Assembly: GCF_001908275.1 (NCBI RefSeq)
Contig: NZ_CP018620.1
Span: forward strand, 5,022,001 to 5,086,000
Direction of reading: 5' to 3'
From: Paenibacillus xylanexedens
Lineage (GTDB): Bacteria > Bacillota > Bacilli > Paenibacillales > Paenibacillaceae
DNA length: 64,000 bases
Below are positions 1-8,515 of this stretch, in pieces. The notes under the pieces were generated by a model. The model was given only the letters and a program-made list of their open reading frames with translations. It was not told where the DNA came from and ran no database searches. Numbering within the stretch: position 1 is the first letter of the stretch; the number at the start of each line of letters is the position of its first letter. Both the position numbers and the translations under genes were made by a program.

Positions 1-764
1 TTCAGATTATTCATGGAAAAGATATCGTATGCATGCACAACGCCATCTGCCCGATCCGTCGTTTCAAGCAGGACACGATTGACTTGTTTCAGTTCAACTT
101 GGTGCAGGTTCCAGATCGTTCGGAAGTCTATACTTTCTTCACTCAATTGTTTCACGATTCTGCTAAACTCGGGGTCACTCGGATACTTGTCATAATACGT
201 ACGGAATACGGCTACCGAGTGCCGCGCGAATTCCTCCCAGTTGTGCATACGCTCCCTGAGCGCTGTATCCAGAAATAAAATCCGCATCATTAAACGCTCA
301 TTCATATTCATCGACGAGAAGTTGAAGAGGTTCATATCTGCAGCTTCATTCCAGGCAAGTACCTCAGAACGTTCATTGGTAATAAAGGAAGGATGAGTCA
401 ACTGGCCAATAATGCTCTGCCACCCTGGCTCCAGTTGTGAATACGAAGCAAGGAATTCATGTTCCGTATTAGGGTCCCATAAGTCAAACAGATGACTCTT
501 CTCTTCCAGGGTTAAACGGAGCGCATTCGCTATACTCTGCATCACTTCTCGTGAAGCCGCCAACTCCCTCCCCTGTTCGAGCCACGTGTAATACGTTGCA
601 CTGACACCAGCCAATACCGCTACTTCTTCCCGCCGTAGACCAGGTGTTCTTCGCTGTCCATAAGATCCTGACAATCCAACTTGTTCCGGTTGAATGCGGC
701 TTCTCCGCGATTTCAAAAACTCACCCAGTTTTTTGTTACGGCTCATACTTGTATCCATAGACAT
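1..764 (-). CDS. XRE-family regulator with MmyB-like C-terminal domain (partial)
   Basis: The reading frame starts at an ATG preceded by AAAGGAA and stays open to the left edge, so the gene runs off the window (about 254 codons seen). An N-terminal helix-turn-helix contains the run GLRREEVAVLAGVSATYYTW, typical of the XRE/MmyB family. The following region (SYSQLEPGWQ, NERSEVLAWNEAAD) matches the MmyB-like ligand-binding domain. Such proteins are DNA-binding repressors or activators whose ligand is usually unknown, often controlling an adjacent oxidoreductase gene. The gene is divergent from the orphan 512-aa gene across about 155 bases. The target cannot be read from this window. Confidence 0.85.
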   Translation of the reverse strand, partial: MSMDTSMSRNKKLGEFLKSRRSRIQPEQVGLSGSYGQRRTPGLRREEVAVLAGVSATYYTWLEQGRELAASREVMQSIANALRLTLEEKSHLFDLWDPNTEHEFLASYSQLEPGWQSIIGQLTHPSFITNERSEVLAWNEAADMNLFNFSSMNMNERLMMRILFLDTALRERMHNWEEFARHSVAVFRTYYDKYPSDPEFSRIVKQLSEESIDFRTIWNLHQVELKQVNRVLLETTDRADGVVHAYDIFSMNNL

Positions 765-919
765 CGTTCCTTTTTATAAAAGTATTCAAGCCTATTCGAC
801 TCTATCCAAAATGGTAGTCTCTGAATGACTCTGATATAATCCATCTATTATTAGTTCTACAGAATACTTGGTTTACAAGTAGCTTAGCATCGATTGATAC
901 AGAGCGAAAGGAGCATAAC

Positions 920-2458
920 ATGATTCCCAATGTTGGAGATGTGTACTGCGTGTACGTCGAAAAATTACAACAATATACAGCCTGCCAGGTAACTGGACTG
1001 AAAGAAACAGAGGGTAAAACTTCTGACACGCTTGCCTCCGTCCTTCAGTTGGATTGGACTGGTGATCAACTGCCTAATGAAACGCAGCTTCATCAGATGA
1101 AACCACTGATCTGTAATTTTTATTTCTGGAATGATCGACTTGCCCATAGTTTCGTGAGTGCTAATGTTCCTTCACAGTATGTGCTTGCAGGCAATATCCC
1201 TCCGCTCTACACCGAGGAAACGAATACGTATGGCGGAGGCTGGCCGATCGGAGAAAGTCTCTATCTCCAGCGTGAATGGGAAGGTATCGATGCGATCCGA
1301 AGAGCGCAGTTCAAACAAGCTTCGGATGATCACGAAGATGTGATGGTTGGCGATCGTGTAATGCGGCGCAGTACGAGTACACTCCGCGATTTCAACCCTA
1401 CATCTTCTGAAGATGTAGCCGAACTCGCAAAGCTACCTTGTCTGACACATATTGAAATGGATGGATATACGGAATCAATCTTTCCATTTATAGAGGACAA
1501 CCCGTTCATTAATGAACTTCATATCATACATCATGGTCAAACGATGCTCGATATCAGCAACAGCCATCTGACCAAACTTATTGTGGATGTCAGCGGGTTG
1601 AAGGAGTTAATTTTGAACACAAAGATGAAAAGTCTGAATTTCACAGGAGAGTTGTCTCCTGATCTGCGTATCTTGGCTTATGAAGACGGTAAATGCGTCA
1701 CTCTCAATGTTCCATCTGGCCTGCCACAGGTTACGGGTATCTCACGACTTGAAGGTCTGCATATCAGAGATATCACGGAGCTCAATCTGGAGCCACTTGT
1801 TCAGTATTATCCTGAGCTTTCAGAGTTGCGATTGTGGGGTAAACCCGGCAATGTATACCATATAGAATCGATTCAGCATTTGGCAAATTTGCAGACCTTC
1901 ACTACATATGACCTGTTCGGCTTCAATGGTGAAGAATTCCCTGATCCAGAGCAACTTCCACAATTGGCTACGCTGTGGCTAACCAGCCTTCCTGCCGATG
2001 CAGCCAAATCGATCAAAACAAGATATAAAAAATTCGCTGCTGCCGGACTTGATATGGAGATCACCAAAGCACGCAAACCGGAATGGCTTGCGGAGAACCT
2101 GAACAATCCATTTCGGGATTGGGATGGGCGGGGCCACATCAAGGCGGCACAAGCCAAAAAAGCAGCTCAATTGTACAAGCAGTGCTTGAAGGAAATCCGG
2201 CAATTAAGTCAAGATTTTAACAATCAGGAAGCTGTGCACAAACAGCTCGTCTCCATGGTTGAGAACTACACACAGACCTTCAACAAGATGGATGCCAAGT
2301 CCGGCTTTATTGAAACTGTTGAGCGGGAAGAGATTTATGTTGTTCTAACGGAGTTGCTGGATCAATTACAGCAGTATTTGGAACTGCGTCAAGATGATTT
2401 GATTAAGGTTAATCACGAGGAATTATATGAGATATTTGATCGTTTGAGGGATTTCTAG
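920..2458 (+). CDS. Conserved hypothetical 512-aa protein with LRR-like middle
   Basis: GAAAGGAGCATAAC stands directly before the ATG. The first ~110 residues (GDVYCVYVEKLQQYTACQV onwards) look like a small beta domain weakly reminiscent of Imm26-type immunity proteins. Residues ~150-370 hold irregular leucine-rich stretches (LTHIEMDGY, INELHIIHH, LRLWGKPGN). The last ~130 residues are charged and helical. There is no signal peptide or membrane segment, so it is probably cytoplasmic. A remnant of the same 3' end lies 2.2 kb downstream (4620-4676), showing that a paralogue once existed. A terminator follows at 2485-2520. No function can be assigned; the immunity link is only a guess. Confidence 0.75.
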   Translation: MIPNVGDVYCVYVEKLQQYTACQVTGLKETEGKTSDTLASVLQLDWTGDQLPNETQLHQMKPLICNFYFWNDRLAHSFVSANVPSQYVLAGNIPPLYTEETNTYGGGWPIGESLYLQREWEGIDAIRRAQFKQASDDHEDVMVGDRVMRRSTSTLRDFNPTSSEDVAELAKLPCLTHIEMDGYTESIFPFIEDNPFINELHIIHHGQTMLDISNSHLTKLIVDVSGLKELILNTKMKSLNFTGELSPDLRILAYEDGKCVTLNVPSGLPQVTGISRLEGLHIRDITELNLEPLVQYYPELSELRLWGKPGNVYHIESIQHLANLQTFTTYDLFGFNGEEFPDPEQLPQLATLWLTSLPADAAKSIKTRYKKFAAAGLDMEITKARKPEWLAENLNNPFRDWDGRGHIKAAQAKKAAQLYKQCLKEIRQLSQDFNNQEAVHKQLVSMVENYTQTFNKMDAKSGFIETVEREEIYVVLTELLDQLQQYLELRQDDLIKVNHEELYEIFDRLRDF

Positions 2459-2484
2459 TTCACCAATAAACCGTTGTTTACACA

Positions 2485-2520
2485 AAAAGGGTCCTGTTAT
2501 GAACATTAGTGGACCCTTTT
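2485..2520 (+). terminator. Rho-independent terminator of the 512-aa gene
   Basis: The arms AAAAGGGTCC and GGACCCTTTT pair perfectly around a 16-base loop, and the T-run is part of the right arm. It lies 27 bases after the stop codon. Confidence 0.85.
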
Positions 2521-2666
2521 ATTGCATGAGTAGAATTTCTTGCACTCTATTTTCAATAAGACGACGTGACTCATACATGACAAGTGCTCTCTCTCAATTT
2601 ATGGAGCTGGTGGGCATAACTTAATTGTGATTTATTCCCATATGCTAACTAGCGTGTTTGGCGTGA

Positions 2667-2930
2667 GCCTTTCTCCGCCAGAATTGCCGCGGCCTCGCCC
2701 ATCTCAAAGCAATTCGACATGACTTGGGCAGAACCTTGGGTCGCTCAAACGGACTGCTTCATGTGATTGATCCTAAAATGGCTGCAAAGCACTTCGCTGC
2801 ATTAACGTTTTTATTGGTATTCAATCAACCGGGAAAAATCGGGACGTTAGAGGAGGAACAAACTAAACATATCATCACCGAAGGCGTACGCGTCTTTCTT
2901 TGCGCTTATGCCCCACAACGTAAATCTTAA
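2667..2930 (+). pseudogene. Remnant of a TetR/AcrR regulator (C-terminal part)
   Basis: A frame open from 2667 to the TAA at 2930 encodes a tail with HVIDPKMAAKHFAALTF, an acidic EEEQTK turn and GVRVFLCAYAP. These match the end of the C-terminal domain of TetR-type regulators (DP-x-x-AA-x-x-F-AL and V-x-FL-x-AYAP). No helix-turn-helix, start codon or ribosome site precedes it, and the upstream 200 bases are closed by stops in all three frames. It is most simply a decayed 3' fragment. It sits in a 650-base stretch between the orphan gene and the secreted DUF3131 gene that otherwise holds only terminators. Confidence 0.5.
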
Positions 2931-3016
2931 AATCGCCATTGTAAATGCCTTTTTTTCCGAATAAATTCCATAATCTAATCGATCTGCGACTTCATTATCA
3001 GTGGTAAACACAAAAA

Positions 3017-3051
3017 CGGAACGAAGCATGCTGATACCCTGCTTCGTTCCG
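3017..3051 (-). terminator. Strong hairpin, terminator of the DUF3131 gene
   Basis: Twelve-base perfect arms CGGAACGAAGCA and TGCTTCGTTCCG surround an 11-base loop. On the minus strand the hairpin is followed by TTTTTGTG. It lies about 60 bases beyond the stop of the DUF3131 gene. Confidence 0.75.
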
Positions 3052-3111
3052 CCCATCTTTTTATCTTCGTCCCATTTCGTTAGTGAACTTGCTCTAATCT
3101 AAAGCAACTCT

Positions 3112-4464
3112 TTATTGAATGGAAAACACTTCTTTTTTCAATAATTCTTCTGGCGTCTGCCCTATCACATCACTGTGAAAATAATCGCGTATAACGCCAT
3201 CTTGAAGATAGTTGGCGATCGATACCATAATCATCCCTTGATCCAGTGCCAGATAAGCTTTTGTAAGTTCTCCCGTTTCAACATTGACTGAGTCATAGAG
3301 ACCATATTTACCTACCATTTTGAATTTCTTTAAAGCTTTAATGTTCTTTCGAACAGCTTCAGGGGCATATTCCAAGGCAAGGAATGATGCGTGTGCTGTT
3401 ACCGTTGCTCCATCTTTATAACCTGAGGTACCCAACGGTGTTGCTGCAAACTCACTGTAACCTGTCGGAGTGGCAGAAGGTGAGAAGCCCCATGCGGCAT
3501 ACCCTTTTTCTTTGGCATATTCGATTTGCAATTCGACATGACGCTGGTTGTTCAATCCCAAAGCTTGAGTACCCAGGTCTTTTTCCTTTATGACCATACC
3601 GGGCATAAGAGCTTCAAACATACTACCTCCCCAGCTTGGTACGAACTTTTTATCATTGTATACATAACTTCCTTCAAACACATCCACTCCATCGTACTTA
3701 ACGGATTTGCCTTGAGGAATCTGAGCTTGCCAATCCCATTCTTGGGGTAATGTGCGATACATCTTCCACCAATGATCTTGGGGAACGTCACCTTTCCCAA
3801 TGGCAATATAGCTGCCTACACGTGGTTCCGTATAAAACATCCCATAATGGTGGTCCGTCAGCGCGCCTTTAGCCACATCATAACCTCCGCGGAATTGGCC
3901 GACTTCAGGATCATATAGCGGAGTATAATTCATATTTGTAACTAACTTGCTTGTTTCCCCATGAAGTTCTTCATAGGCTTGCCCAACAACAATTAAACCA
4001 GCGGATAACCAGCCATTATCGACTTGGGAAATAAATTGTCCCCAATCTTTCTTCACTGATCCGTCATCTGTGTTATACCAGTTATAAAATAGACCGTTCC
4101 ACTTTTCTAACTTTTCGAGGGAATTTATAGTTGTTTGCAGGCGATGTACAGCTTCTTTCTTTGAAATAATGCCCAATTGTTGCGCTGAAACGGTACTCAT
4201 CATATACATTGCGATGTTTGTGGGCGAGGTACGTTTAGCTTCTTCTATCCCGTTTTCAGTGTGCCGTACTTCATCGTAAGTCAAGCCGGTGCTCTGATCC
4301 GTATAGTCCTCAAAAAACGTATAGGTCTTATATGCAATCGCTTTCAATTCTGCTCGGAATCCAATTAAATTGCTTGAGTCACCTGCTGAAGCCATAGGAG
4401 TTAAAGCTAGATTAGCTAACAGACAAAAAGTTAAAATGAAGCTGAATTGTTTTACTTTTTTCAT
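3112..4464 (-). CDS. Secreted DUF3131-family protein (putative glycoside hydrolase)
   Basis: The 450-aa product starts at an ATG behind AAGGGAG and has a classic Sec signal peptide (MKKVKQF, hydrophobic core, cut after ASA near residue 27). Tracts such as GLFYNWYNTDDGS, VDNGWLSAGLIVVGQ and LTDHHYGMFYTEPRVGSYIAIGKG match DUF3131 proteins, predicted (alpha/alpha)6-barrel proteins related to glucoamylase-like and beta-glucanase families. Aromatic and acidic residues are plentiful, as expected for sugar binding. It is monocistronic. Two identical LacI-type operators (4488-4499, 4595-4606) flank its promoter region, which supports sugar induction. Substrate is unknown. The gene appears inserted between the 512-aa gene and a remnant of its paralogue. 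Confidence 0.75.
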   Translation of the reverse strand: MKKVKQFSFILTFCLLANLALTPMASAGDSSNLIGFRAELKAIAYKTYTFFEDYTDQSTGLTYDEVRHTENGIEEAKRTSPTNIAMYMMSTVSAQQLGIISKKEAVHRLQTTINSLEKLEKWNGLFYNWYNTDDGSVKKDWGQFISQVDNGWLSAGLIVVGQAYEELHGETSKLVTNMNYTPLYDPEVGQFRGGYDVAKGALTDHHYGMFYTEPRVGSYIAIGKGDVPQDHWWKMYRTLPQEWDWQAQIPQGKSVKYDGVDVFEGSYVYNDKKFVPSWGGSMFEALMPGMVIKEKDLGTQALGLNNQRHVELQIEYAKEKGYAAWGFSPSATPTGYSEFAATPLGTSGYKDGATVTAHASFLALEYAPEAVRKNIKALKKFKMVGKYGLYDSVNVETGELTKAYLALDQGMIMVSIANYLQDGVIRDYFHSDVIGQTPEELLKKEVFSIQ

Positions 4465-4487
4465 GATTTTCTCCCTTCAAATGGATT

Positions 4488-4499
4488 CGAAACGTTTCG
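4488..4499. promoter_or_regulatory. LacI-family operator O1 (CGAAACGTTTCG)
   Basis: This perfect 12-bp palindrome with central CG is the usual form of LacI/GalR-family operators. It lies 24 bases upstream of the DUF3131 start, just downstream of a likely -10 (TATGAT or GATAAC) with TTGTTT as possible -35. A repressor here would block elongation. Confidence 0.65.
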
Positions 4500-4594
4500 T
4501 GTATATGTTATCATAATTTTCCCATTTCCGTAAACAAGAAAATAGAACGCTTACAAATACTGAATATAATATGGATTATTAATAAATGTAAATT

Positions 4595-4606
4595 CGAAAC
4601 GTTTCA
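4595..4606. promoter_or_regulatory. LacI-family operator O2 (CGAAACGTTTCA)
   Basis: A second copy of the GAAACGTTTC core lies 107 bases (about ten helical turns) upstream of the first. Such spacing would allow DNA looping by a tetrameric LacI-type repressor. No LacI gene is in the window. Confidence 0.6.
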
Positions 4607-4619
4607 TTAAAGGGACCAC

Positions 4620-4676
4620 ATTAAGGTAACTCACGTGGAATTATATGACGTATTTGATCGTTTGAGGGTCTTTTAG
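4620..4676 (+). pseudogene. 3' remnant of a paralogue of the 512-aa gene
   Basis: Eighteen codons plus TAG read IKVTHVELYDVFDRLRVF. The true C-terminus of the 920-2458 gene reads IKVNHEELYEIFDRLRDF, and the nucleotide identity is high right through the stop codon. There is no open frame upstream, because the sequence abuts operator O2. This is the tail of a former tandem copy. Confidence 0.75.
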
Positions 4677-4694
4677 ATTCAAAATTGAAGAGAT

Positions 4695-4724
4695 AAAAAG
4701 CCTGACTCCATAGGAATCAGGCTT
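4695..4724 (-). terminator. Terminator of the SPFH/zinc-ribbon operon
   Basis: AAGCCTGA-C-TCC and GGA-A-TCAGGCTT form a stem with a short loop, followed on the minus strand by TTTTTATC. It lies 30 bases past the last gene of the operon. Confidence 0.8.
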
Positions 4725-4753
4725 AACCCTTCACGTATCCATTCTGAACCGTT

Positions 4754-5245
4754 CTAATTTGCTACAACTGTTGTTCCGCAATACTCGCAGTCCGTTGATT
4801 GCTTAGGAAATACTTTTGCCTTCGCCCCACATCCCGGGCAACTCACTGAAATAGGCCTTTGTGGCTCTTCAACTTTTTCATCGACTTTCTCTTCAGTGTT
4901 TTCCTTATCCGAAAAATTGATCTCTGTATAGTTAATTGTATTATGACTGCTGTAATTCACGGTGTTGCTATTGTAATTTGAATAAGTACGTGGATTCGGA
5001 GTTTCGCGATCAAGATGACCTCCATAGTCTCCTCCATAAAACTTTCGTTCTGGGACACGCTTTTTACTAACACGTTTTTTCCTAAGCAATTTAATACCAA
5101 AAAACAAAAATAAAAATTCAACGATAATAATTTCAACTACAAGAACTATATTCAATTGATCTACGATATTCTCTTCCATAAGTAATCGTATGGGTATAGC
5201 AATGGCATAAAACATGAAAAAGAGTCCAAATAACTTCCTTAACAA
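4754..5245 (-). CDS. Small membrane protein with C-terminal zinc ribbon (paralogue 2)
   Basis: Last gene of the SPFH operon. The frame is open from an ATG at 5293, but AGGAGG at 5253-5258 points to a TTG at 5245 (spacing 7) or GTG at 5248. The product then begins LLRKLFGLFF, parallel to the KKFFGILF start of its neighbour. There are two hydrophobic segments in the first ~65 residues, a basic stretch, a Ser/Asn/Tyr-rich linker with acidic patch, and a C-terminal zinc ribbon (CPGCGAKAK...DCEYCGTT). The ribbon is nearly identical to that of the preceding gene, so the two are tandem duplicates. The Cys motif probably mediates protein contacts at the membrane. Confidence 0.75.
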   Translation of the reverse strand: MLRKLFGLFFMFYAIAIPIRLLMEENIVDQLNIVLVVEIIIVEFLFLFFGIKLLRKKRVSKKRVPERKFYGGDYGGHLDRETPNPRTYSNYNSNTVNYSSHNTINYTEINFSDKENTEEKVDEKVEEPQRPISVSCPGCGAKAKVFPKQSTDCEYCGTTVVAN

Positions 5246-5265
5246 CACGATTCCTCCTATGCAGT

Positions 5266-5637
5266 TTACGAGATCCTCATCGTTGTTCCGCAATACTCAC
5301 AATCCGCAGACAAAGTAGGATATACCTTTACCTTGGCTCCACACCCTGAACAATTCACGGCTACAGATTCTTGAGGTGTCTCGTCATATTTCTCATGATG
5401 CTGATCTTCCTGATCTTGCTTATCATTAGAATCATAATGCTGGTATGGATTAGTGTTAGAATGAGATTTAGGTCGACCACACATTTTAATGCCTGTAACA
5501 AGTACGATAACCCCAGGGATAAAAAGAATAATTGTACTGATAATGGCCGTTTCTGTTCCTTCGGATATTAATATTAAAGATAACAGGATCGTCACGGACG
5601 AAAGGATAATGAATAAAATGCCAAAAAATTTCTTCAC
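5266..5637 (-). CDS. Small membrane protein with C-terminal zinc ribbon (paralogue 1)
   Basis: 123 aa from a GTG start behind GCAGGAGGAAACGCG. Two adjacent hydrophobic segments (residues ~4-22 and ~29-50) are followed by a polar His/Asp/Gln-rich linker and a zinc ribbon CSGCGAKVK...DCEYCGTT at the end. The N-terminus in the membrane and a cytoplasmic ribbon are likely. It starts 18 bases after the gene for the four-helix membrane protein and 20 bases before its own duplicate, so the four genes form one operon. No enzymatic motif is seen. The role is presumably structural, with the SPFH protein. Confidence 0.75.
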   Translation of the reverse strand: MKKFFGILFIILSSVTILLSLILISEGTETAIISTIILFIPGVIVLVTGIKMCGRPKSHSNTNPYQHYDSNDKQDQEDQHHEKYDETPQESVAVNCSGCGAKVKVYPTLSADCEYCGTTMRIS

Positions 5638-5655
5638 CGCGTTTCCTCCTGCAAT

Positions 5656-6396
5656 TTATGATTTGCTTGTCATGATCTGTTGATTGCGCTCTTTCAAACG
5701 GAACTTTAACTGGGATAGTTGCGAAGCAAAACGTTCACTATTTACCAATTCCCCTGCTTCGTACTGATTTGCAAGCTCACTGTTCATCAACTCAATGTCC
5801 AGCAAGATCTGGCGGTCATTTTTCTCAAGGGAATCCGGAGTGATTGGGTCACTATACTTTACAAGTTCAATTAATGACTGAACGGTTTTGCGCTCCTCTT
5901 CCACAGTTAGGACGGAATGTTGCACCATGGTATGAAGCAATTGCTGTAAGGCTTTTTCGATTAATTGTAAGTTTGCGATTTTTGTATGTTCATCTGTTTC
6001 ATGACGGCGCACACTCTGAATATAGATCATAATGATTCCGCACAAAATAATTGCGATCGCAATCGTTAACGTGTGTAACAATACGAACCAGCGAAGCGCA
6101 TGATCTGCTGAACCTGTTAACAACGTGTAGATCATCACACAAATCAGATAAATACCTAATACTACACCTAAAGCTGTGTAACCTGGAACAAACCGTTTAA
6201 ACCGATCCATATTTTGCATGATGAACCGCGCGTAGATCCAAATAGCCGTAATCGCTACATAAGAAGCAACGAGATTCATCCAAAAAGAAAACGACAGAAG
6301 CGCATGATTAAACAGCGTAAAAGAAACGATTGATGATACTAACATGCATATTAAATAGACGACATCCAAAATCAAGAGATTGCTCCGTTTTGCCAT
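5656..6396 (-). CDS. Four-helix membrane protein with coiled-coil tail
   Basis: I place the start at the ATG at 6396, in the junction TAGTGATGG with the SPFH stop, 12 bases after AAGGAGG. Four hydrophobic helices fill residues ~7-140 (for instance LLILDVVYLICMLVSSIVSF and LLHTLTIAIAIILCGIIMIY). The remaining ~100 residues are charged, helical and Gln/Glu-rich, suggesting a cytoplasmic coiled coil. It lies between the SPFH gene and the zinc-ribbon pair, which argues for a shared membrane complex. I do not recognise a named family. Confidence 0.7.
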   Translation of the reverse strand: MAKRSNLLILDVVYLICMLVSSIVSFTLFNHALLSFSFWMNLVASYVAITAIWIYARFIMQNMDRFKRFVPGYTALGVVLGIYLICVMIYTLLTGSADHALRWFVLLHTLTIAIAIILCGIIMIYIQSVRRHETDEHTKIANLQLIEKALQQLLHTMVQHSVLTVEEERKTVQSLIELVKYSDPITPDSLEKNDRQILLDIELMNSELANQYEAGELVNSERFASQLSQLKFRLKERNQQIMTSKS

Positions 6397-6398
6397 CA

Positions 6399-7706
6399 CT
6401 ATGCCTGTCCTCCTTCTTGCAGATTGTTTCCGCAATCGAGACAGAACTTCTGGCCGGGTTTTACTTCATGTTGGCATCGACTACATTTCAAGCTTAAACT
6501 TGTGCCACAGTTGCCACAGAATTTTGTATGACCGGAATTCATATGGTTACAATTTGGGCATGGGCTAGGCATCGGTTGATGACATTGGATACATTCCAAT
6601 ACGTTCTCCGCATTATCCGCCCCACATGAAGGACATGCATGGTATTTGTCACCACAGTTAGGACAGAATTTGGTTCCCTTTGGCAAGGCATGTCCACAAT
6701 TGTTGCAATCTGTTGTTGCTACCGATTTTTCGGCTAATGAATTGCCACATTTGCTGCAAAAAGAGCTGTTCTCCTGATTCGGATGATGGCACTGCTTACA
6801 TATACTTACTGCAGGCGTTTCCTTCGTAGACATCACTTTAGACATCTGGGACATCTCGCCACTGAAAGAACCACCCAGACCAACCCCCATGCCCATACCA
6901 AGCCCTGCGCCCATGATGTCTGACTGCATGCTTCCTTCATTCTTCGCTGCACCTTCAAGCGTATCAAACGAACGTTCTTGCTGATATGTGTACCCAATAA
7001 TATCCATCTCAGCTTTGCGTGCCAACGCTTCTCTTAATCGAATGACTGAAGGGTCTTCTTCAGGCAGATTAACATTGTGAATATACAGGTTGATTAACTC
7101 AATACCAAATTCTTCAAAAGTAGAAGCTACCGTATCTGCAAAATGTCGTGATATCTCGGCGATATATGCATTGATCTCCAAAACACTTACTTTTCTATGT
7201 ATTAGATATGATGACAACATGGAGTTAATATTCATGATAATCAACCCACGGAAGTAATTAATCATATTAGCTTGGTTAAACTCAGGCAGTGTTCCCACAA
7301 GCTTGACCAAAAATTTTCGTGAATCCGAAATTTTAATTCCCATTTGTCCAAATGTTCTTACGGGAACAATAATATTATACTTGGGATCCTGGATCTGAAT
7401 CGGATTCGCCGTTCCCCATTTAACGTCCAATGCGCTTACTTGATTGACATACCATACTTCTGCTGCAAAAGGTGACTTTCCTCCGAACGGAAGGTTAACG
7501 AGACGGTTCAAGATTGGGATATTCGCAGTACTCAGCGTATGCCTTCCGGGTCCAAACATATCAAGCGCTCTTCCATCCTTGAAAAGAATTGCTTGTTGAG
7601 ATTGATTCACAATTAACTGAGTCCATGTTCCCAGTTCAGTCTCGGGATGTTTCCAAGCAAACACATCAGGTGAGCCATCATACTTAATTACGTCAATAAT
7701 CGCCAT
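6399..7706 (-). CDS. SPFH/virion-core-like protein with C-terminal zinc ribbons (YdjI-like)
   Basis: I chose the ATG at 7706 behind GAGGAATTGAAC; a TTG two codons earlier is less likely. The N-terminal ~290 residues form an SPFH/Band-7-like domain of the YdjI type (MAIIDVIKYDGSPDVFAWKH, GPGRHTLSTANIP). A glycine-rich stretch (GAGLGMGMGVGLGG) follows, then about five CxxC pairs arranged as double zinc ribbons (CKQCHHP, CSKCGN, CNNCGHA, CPNCGD and so on). In Bacillus subtilis a YdjI homologue is encoded with PspA and membrane partners and helps recruit PspA to the membrane. No pspA gene is present here. The protein probably organises a membrane-associated complex with the three downstream genes. 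Confidence 0.8.
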   Translation of the reverse strand: MAIIDVIKYDGSPDVFAWKHPETELGTWTQLIVNQSQQAILFKDGRALDMFGPGRHTLSTANIPILNRLVNLPFGGKSPFAAEVWYVNQVSALDVKWGTANPIQIQDPKYNIIVPVRTFGQMGIKISDSRKFLVKLVGTLPEFNQANMINYFRGLIIMNINSMLSSYLIHRKVSVLEINAYIAEISRHFADTVASTFEEFGIELINLYIHNVNLPEEDPSVIRLREALARKAEMDIIGYTYQQERSFDTLEGAAKNEGSMQSDIMGAGLGMGMGVGLGGSFSGEMSQMSKVMSTKETPAVSICKQCHHPNQENSSFCSKCGNSLAEKSVATTDCNNCGHALPKGTKFCPNCGDKYHACPSCGADNAENVLECIQCHQPMPSPCPNCNHMNSGHTKFCGNCGTSLSLKCSRCQHEVKPGQKFCLDCGNNLQEGGQA

Positions 7707-7923
7707 GTTCAATTCCTCAATTCAGTATTAGATTACTATAATTTACTAAAAAGTTCTTTTGCTAAAACACTGATTCTACACTATTTCCTATATTTAATTG
7801 TCTTTCATCTACTTGTTCCATGTTTAGGCATTGATATTTTACCATTTCTAACCTTAATACGCACTAACATAGTTCATTTTTCATATGATATTTTTCCTAT
7901 ATTGGCATGTTCATATTAGTAAA

Positions 7924-7955
7924 AACCTCTTCCATATGTTCATAGGAAAGAGGTT
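7924..7955 (-). terminator. Terminator of the DUF6809-like gene
   Basis: AACCTCTT and AAGAGGTT pair around a 16-base loop, followed on the minus strand by TTTTACTA. It lies 36 bases beyond the stop of the small gene. The rest of 7707-7990 is AT-rich and holds the SPFH operon promoter region, with no clear further feature. Confidence 0.7.
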
Positions 7956-7990
7956 AACTATATAACCACAAATTATGAAAAATCAAAATC

Positions 7991-8260
7991 TTAGCTTGAG
8001 TATCCACTCTCGATCATAATCAACATTCCAATTTTGAAACCACTCGCAAAAGCCTCTTTTGAATGTATAGAGTGGACTTGATCCATCATATCAAACAATA
8101 CCTCGAGTTGTTTAAAGTCATCCTCCGAAAGCTTTCTCTGAAATTTTTCGATACAAGCTGTAATCTCCTTATGAATAGATCGATACTCCGAATCTTTAGG
8201 AACAATATTCTCCTCTGGCCTCAGATTACCATAATAGATTTCTTCTATTATATTTCCCAC
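7991..8260 (-). CDS. DUF6809-type small protein
   Basis: 89 aa from a GTG start eight bases after GGAGG. The run IEEIYYGNLRPEE at the N-terminus, the central helical SIHKEIT and the C-terminal AFASGFKIGMLIMIES are the signature of a small, mostly helical family found in Firmicute chromosomes and prophages (DUF6809). Its function is unknown. It is monocistronic with its own terminator and is divergent from the serine hydrolase gene. No phage genes surround it. Confidence 0.75.
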   Translation of the reverse strand: MGNIIEEIYYGNLRPEENIVPKDSEYRSIHKEITACIEKFQRKLSEDDFKQLEVLFDMMDQVHSIHSKEAFASGFKIGMLIMIESGYSS

Positions 8261-8515
8261 ATCACAGCCCTCCTTCCTCTAATAAATGTCTTGTGCTCTT
8301 CTCATGACAATTATATAAGTTTGACAGACAATGCTAGGGAATTATGCAATATTCGCATATGATTTCTTATATCTTTCAAAGGTTATCGCATTTTGCATGC
8401 TTGCTTTGACATAATAATGTAGCGATTGTTGAGCCCTACCTCGGGAGTATGCTAAGATAATGGACACCGATTGCTACAAAATCCTATAACAAATCAACCG
8501 CACAGAAAGGACACT

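Noticed and set aside
2847..3056. 69-aa minus-strand ORF over the TetR remnant and hairpin
   Set aside because: It starts inside a strong terminator hairpin and overlaps the remnant of a TetR gene. No ribosome site is seen. I cannot support it as a gene.
8406..8434. TTGACA upstream of the serine hydrolase as promoter
   Set aside because: No -10-like hexamer exists at 16-18 bases; the nearest AT-rich match is much too far.
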